A DNA stretch of 9,910 nucleotides from the NCBI GenBank assembly GCA_903938955.1, contig CAJAFJ010000027.1, forward strand, positions 1-9,910. Direction: 5' to 3'. This document shows, piece by piece, positions 7,147 through 9,910 of this stretch; position 1 is the stretch's first letter; every line of letters starts with the position of its first letter. A program made the position numbers and the translations under genes. The notes under the pieces are model-generated. The model did no database searches. It saw only the letters and a list, made by a program, of their open reading frames with translations, and had not been told where the DNA came from. Source of the DNA: an uncultured beta proteobacterium (GTDB taxonomy: Bacteria > Pseudomonadota > Gammaproteobacteria > Burkholderiales > Burkholderiaceae).

Positions 7147-7166
7147 GTTGATGCAAAAAAATCAAC
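7147..7166. promoter_or_regulatory. Perfect inverted repeat GTTGAT-N8-ATCAAC
   Basis: Six-base arms (7147-7152 and 7161-7166) flank an A-rich 8-nt centre. The arms resemble an FNR site, but FNR needs a 4-nt spacer, so the binding protein is unknown. It lies about 40 nt upstream of the cyclase start. Confidence 0.35.
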
Positions 7167-7248
7167 GCTGCACCGCCCCAAATGTACCAACGAATAACGC
7201 GCTCGCCGACCTGTTGCCACCGACCTGCCAAGGCCCAGACCAAACGGC

Positions 7249-7264
7249 ATGATTTTTGCATCAT
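7249..7264. promoter_or_regulatory. Inverted repeat ATGAT-N6-ATCAT
   Basis: Five-base arms (7249-7253 and 7260-7264) lie about 24-39 nt upstream of the glutaminase start. Read on the minus strand, it matches the 7149-7164 element except for two fewer A residues in the centre. Confidence 0.3.
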
Positions 7265-7277
7265 CCCGCACGGTCAC

Positions 7278-7282
7278 AAGGA
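7278..7282 (+). promoter_or_regulatory. glsA: Ribosome binding site deciding the glutaminase start
   Basis: AAGGA ends 5 nt before the ATG at 7288. The in-frame ATG at 7249 has no Shine-Dalgarno and would add 13 residues unlike the family, so 7288 is preferred. Confidence 0.6.
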
Positions 7283-7287
7283 AGCAC

Positions 7288-9111
7288 ATGCAATCACCCA
7301 TTCAAACTTATCTGGAAGAACTCCACCGCAGCCTGCTTGGTCTGGAAGACGGCGCTCTGGCGAATTACATTCCAGAGCTCACCAAAGCCGACCCGGCCTG
7401 GTTCGGTATCACGCTGGTCACGATGGATGGGGTGGTCTACTCGGTTGGTGACGCCGCACAACCGTTCACGATTCAGTCGATTTCCAAGCCCTTTGTGTAC
7501 GCCACGGCCATGGCCGATCGAGGCGTGGACTATGTCTCGGCCAAAGTCGGCGTGGAGCCAAGTGGCGATGCCTTCAACTCAATCAGCCTTGACCCCCAAA
7601 GTGGTGCGCCCTTCAACCCCATGATCAATGCTGGTGCGATCGCAACCACCAGCCTGGTCGCCGGTGACGACAGCGGCAAGCAATGGAAGCGCATTGAAGA
7701 CTCCATGGCCGCCTTTATAGGGCGAGAGATCAGCGTCGATGAATCGGTCTATCAATCCGAGAGCGATACCGGCTTTCGCAATCGGGCCATTGCCTGGATG
7801 CTTAAAAATTTCGGCATCATCGATGGAAATCCGATGGAATCGCTGGAAAACTATTTCAAGCAATGCTCCATTCTGGTCGATTGCCGTGATCTGGCCTTTA
7901 TGGCGGCGACCCTGGCCAATGGCGGCGTGCACCCGGTCACAGGGCAGCGCGCCTTGCCGACCGAGCACGTCGAGCGCGTGCTCAGCGTCATGGCTACTTG
8001 CGGCATGTACAACTACGCGGGCAGCTGGCTGTTCGAAGTCGGCATGCCGGCCAAGAGCGGGGTCGGCGGCGGCATTATTGCCGTCTTGCCAGGACGTTTT
8101 GGCATTGGCGTTTTCTCACCCCGCCTGGATGCCAAAGGCAACAGCGCACGCGGCATCGAGGTCTGCAAACGCCTGTCGGAAGATTTCGGCTTGCATGTTT
8201 TTAGTCGCACCGGTGACCCCAGCATGGCGCTGGGTCGGGTCTATACCGGAGCGGATGCACCGTCGCGCCGCCAACCGTCCATCGAGATGCGCGCGCTGCT
8301 GATGGAACAGGCACACCGCATCAAATACCTGTGCCTGCATGGCTACCTGGCGGTCGATGGGGTGGAGTACGTCATCCGGAAAATGATCGAGATGGCCCCC
8401 GAGGCCAACAGCTTCATCCTTGACCTGCACCAGATCGATGGCATTTCCGATTGGGCAGCCCGCCTGCTCAATGAAGCGCGGGTCGGCTTTGGTCGAGACG
8501 GCATTGCCGTGGTTTTCTCCCGTATCCATGCGCGCCAGGCGATTGCCCAGCCACTGAAAAAAATGATGGCCAAAGGCGACCGGGGATACCTCAGCTTTGA
8601 GGACAACGACCTGGCCGTGGAATGGTGCGAAAACCGGCTGGTGGGTAACGCTGCCCTTGCGACTGCCTCGTTCCCGTCGCTGGAAAACTTTATGTTGTTC
8701 AAGGGTGTTCCCCTGGCCCTGATTGAACAGGTCGAGGCGACAACCACCCTGCACTCATTTGCGCCAGGCGACCCCATCGTGACCGCAGGCACGGCGGGAG
8801 ACAGTCGTGTCTTTTTCATTGAATCCGGCCAGGTCAGTGTGCTCGTTCCGCTTGAAGACGGCGCCCACCACCGCATTGCGTCCCTGGGACCGGGCATGAA
8901 TTTCGGTGAGATGGTGCTACTCGGTCAAACCACGCGCAGTGCCACGGTGTGCGCCGACTCACCTGTCCGGTGCCGCATTCTTGAATCAAGCGAGCTGGAG
9001 AAGATTTCAGCCAGAGAACCTCAGCTGAAAATTATCTTGCTCGAAAATCTGGGCAAAGACATGGCGAACACCTTGAGGCGCGCCACACAGTGGATTGCCG
9101 CCTTGGCGTAA
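7288..9111 (+). CDS. glsA: Glutaminase A with STAS and cyclic-nucleotide-binding domains
   Basis: This 607-residue cytoplasmic enzyme hydrolyses glutamine to glutamate and ammonia. Residues 1-310 form a serine-dependent glutaminase, equal to a complete single-domain GlsA. Catalytic and binding residues are in place: S64-I-S-K67, N114 (NPMINAGA), E158, N165, Y189, Y241 (CGMYNYAG) and V259 (SGVGGG). A STAS domain follows (about 330-450); the position matching the phosphorylated Ser of SpoIIAA is D388 (GISDWA), so it may be locked or serve only as a scaffold. The C-terminus (about 465-600) is a cNMP-binding domain with an intact phosphate cassette, FGEMVLLGQTTRSATV (539-554; E541, R550). Cyclic nucleotide probably modulates activity allosterically; this is inference. 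The three-domain form occurs in other bacteria as far as I recall. It diverges from the cyclase gene. Confidence 0.94.
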   Translation: MQSPIQTYLEELHRSLLGLEDGALANYIPELTKADPAWFGITLVTMDGVVYSVGDAAQPFTIQSISKPFVYATAMADRGVDYVSAKVGVEPSGDAFNSISLDPQSGAPFNPMINAGAIATTSLVAGDDSGKQWKRIEDSMAAFIGREISVDESVYQSESDTGFRNRAIAWMLKNFGIIDGNPMESLENYFKQCSILVDCRDLAFMAATLANGGVHPVTGQRALPTEHVERVLSVMATCGMYNYAGSWLFEVGMPAKSGVGGGIIAVLPGRFGIGVFSPRLDAKGNSARGIEVCKRLSEDFGLHVFSRTGDPSMALGRVYTGADAPSRRQPSIEMRALLMEQAHRIKYLCLHGYLAVDGVEYVIRKMIEMAPEANSFILDLHQIDGISDWAARLLNEARVGFGRDGIAVVFSRIHARQAIAQPLKKMMAKGDRGYLSFEDNDLAVEWCENRLVGNAALATASFPSLENFMLFKGVPLALIEQVEATTTLHSFAPGDPIVTAGTAGDSRVFFIESGQVSVLVPLEDGAHHRIASLGPGMNFGEMVLLGQTTRSATVCADSPVRCRILESSELEKISAREPQLKIILLENLGKDMANTLRRATQWIAALA

Positions 9112-9130
9112 GCCCCAGCACCCAACAAGC

Positions 9131-9152
9131 GGGGCCCTAAACCAGCCCTTTT
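9131..9152 (+). terminator. Weak terminator after glutaminase gene
   Basis: GGGGC (9131-9135) pairs with GCCCT (9145-9149), including one G-T pair, around a 9-nt loop and runs into TTTT (9149-9152). It lies between two converging genes and ends inside the dtd stop codon. A competing stem GCCCC (9112-9116) with GGGGC (9131-9135) is also possible. Confidence 0.3.
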
Positions 9153-9615
9153 ATGCTGCCGGCGCGATGCGCAGTGGAATCGTCACCGGGCCGTCGTTGA
9201 CCAGGTGCACTTTCATGTCGGCGCCAAACTGGCCGGTTTGCACCACCGGGTGCAGCAAGCGGGCCTGCGCCACAAAATAGTCGTACAGTCGGCGGCCCTC
9301 ATCAGGCTTGGCGGCGGCGGTGAAGCTGGGCCGGTTGCCGCCCGTGGCATCGGCCGCCAGCGTGAACTGGCTCACCAGCAGCAAGCCACCGGCGGTGCCC
9401 TGCCCGTCCATGTCCGGCAGGCTGTGGTTCATCTTGCCTTCGCTGTCACTGAAAATGCGCAGCTTCAACAGCTTGGCCAGCAGCTTGTCACTCTGCAGTT
9501 CGGTGTCGCCCCGCTCGGCACACAGCAGCACCAGCAGGCCCGCACCAATCTCACCCGCTACCTGCCCGTCAATCACCACCCGCGCCTCGCTGACGCGTTG
9601 CAACAGCGCCATCAT
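9151..9615 (-). CDS. dtd: D-aminoacyl-tRNA deacylase
   Basis: This 154-residue cytoplasmic enzyme removes D-amino acids (classically D-tyrosine) and mischarged glycine from tRNA. Family signatures are complete: [13 protein letters not shown] at the N-terminus, SQFTLAAD (82-89), RPSF (95-98), and the Gly-cisPro loop NDGPVT (140-145). The frame is open to 9636, but the ATG at 9615 matches the family start and is preceded on the minus strand by GAGG 7 nt upstream; the adjacent ATG at 9612 is an alternative. Length is slightly above the E. coli form (145 residues). It is a housekeeping gene converging on glsA with a 39-nt gap and shows no visible link to the signalling genes. Confidence 0.95.
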   Translation of the reverse strand: MMALLQRVSEARVVIDGQVAGEIGAGLLVLLCAERGDTELQSDKLLAKLLKLRIFSDSEGKMNHSLPDMDGQGTAGGLLLVSQFTLAADATGGNRPSFTAAAKPDEGRRLYDYFVAQARLLHPVVQTGQFGADMKVHLVNDGPVTIPLRIAPAA

Positions 9616-9824
9616 GGGGCGACCTCGGCGGTACAAGCCCCCACACGGGGTTTGGCAGAGGCAGAAAATAGTGCGAATTCTCGGGTGTTCATGCAGCGAT
9701 TGTGCCCATCTTGGGCTGCAAAAAAATCCACCAGAGGCATTTTTGGGGATAGGATTGAACTCAAAAAAAAATAGGGGGCCTGTATTACTTTAGTCCATTA
9801 AGACAGACGCCGCCCAGAACGCTT
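9616..9824. promoter_or_regulatory. Divergent region between dtd and the right-edge gene
   Basis: This 209-nt stretch has no supported gene. It contains a small stem CCCC-CACAC-GGGG-like element (9638-9650), nested inverted repeats at 9693-9719 (GCCC-ATCTT-GGGC inside GCAGC/GCTGC) next to seven A residues, and a second A-run around 9763-9771. Promoters for dtd and the rightward gene must lie here or be read through, but none is strong. Confidence 0.4.
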
Positions 9825-9910
9825 ATGACAATTTTCAATCACGTGCGTCAACTCCATACCAGTCCAGCCCTGTCGCTGGCTGTCTTTTTATTGGGTTTAG
9901 GCGTGTCAGC
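9825..9910 (+). CDS. Partial gene, membrane-anchored protein (N-terminus only)
   Basis: An open frame from ATG at 9825 runs off the right edge. The 28 visible residues begin MTIFNHVRQLHTSPALSLAV and continue into a hydrophobic helix (about residues 15-28, rich in Leu, Val and Gly), typical of a signal anchor. No clear Shine-Dalgarno precedes it, so the exact start is uncertain. Nothing in this short piece identifies the family. Confidence 0.45.
   Translation, partial: MTIFNHVRQLHTSPALSLAVFLLGLGVS

Larger units (their letters stand above)
7110..7287. promoter_or_regulatory. Divergent promoter region, cyclase / glutaminase
   Basis: This 178-nt non-coding stretch must drive both genes. It holds a near-palindromic motif in two inverted copies (7149-7164 on + and 7250-7263 on -), each with TGATGCAAAAA and a closing TCA. 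No strong -35/-10 pair stands out on either strand. Confidence 0.5.

Noticed and set aside
7148..7165. FNR-type site TTGAT...ATCAA
   Set aside because: The arms match but the spacer is 8 nt; FNR sites need 4 nt.
7249..7264. CRP-type site
   Set aside because: The 6-nt spacer fits, but the arms ATGAT/ATCAT do not match TGTGA/TCACA.
8116..8754. 212-residue minus-strand open frame inside the glutaminase gene
   Set aside because: Antisense to the STAS/cNMP region of a well-supported protein; no domain or ribosome site.

Overview
The window looks like the chromosome of a betaproteobacterium, probably Burkholderiales and near Comamonadaceae/Rhodoferax. This is inferred from high GC, codon use and the style of the proteins; no rRNA or tRNA is present to confirm it. 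There is no mobile element, CRISPR array or RNA gene that I can support. Eight coding sequences are called, one of them cut by the right edge.

Layout from left to right. A secreted FecR-domain protein (62-538, +) runs tail to tail into a minus-strand trio, 2689 down to 566. The trio forms a complete partner-switching module: a GAF + PP2C/SpoIIE-type phosphatase, a STAS anti-sigma-antagonist and a Bergerat-fold (HATPase) anti-sigma-type kinase. The last two genes overlap by 29 nt. A 302-nt divergent regulatory region (2690-2991) separates the trio from a 654-residue outer-membrane protein (2992-4956, +) that fuses a complete TolC-like efflux/secretion channel to a C-terminal OmpA peptidoglycan-binding domain. 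Converging on it after 11 nt is a CHASE2 class III nucleotide cyclase (7109 down to 4968, -). From a second divergent region (7110-7287) a three-domain glutaminase (7288-9111, +) is read: serine-dependent glutaminase, STAS and cyclic-nucleotide-binding domain. D-aminoacyl-tRNA deacylase (dtd, 9615 down to 9151, -) converges on it, and a truncated gene with a hydrophobic N-terminus begins at 9825.

The most interesting reading is a local cyclic-nucleotide circuit. The window holds one likely source of cAMP/cGMP (the CHASE2 cyclase) and two candidate receptors. One is the canonical cNMP domain at the end of the glutaminase. The other is the GAF domain of the phosphatase, which carries a complete NKFDE motif typical of cyclic-nucleotide-binding GAF domains. 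The phosphatase would pass the signal into STAS/kinase partner switching, and the glutaminase would couple it to glutamine/glutamate metabolism. FecR, CHASE2 and TolC/OmpA proteins are all envelope-facing, so the cluster may link an envelope signal to secretion, adhesion or metabolism. The domain assignments are well supported; the circuit itself is inference from domain content and proximity.
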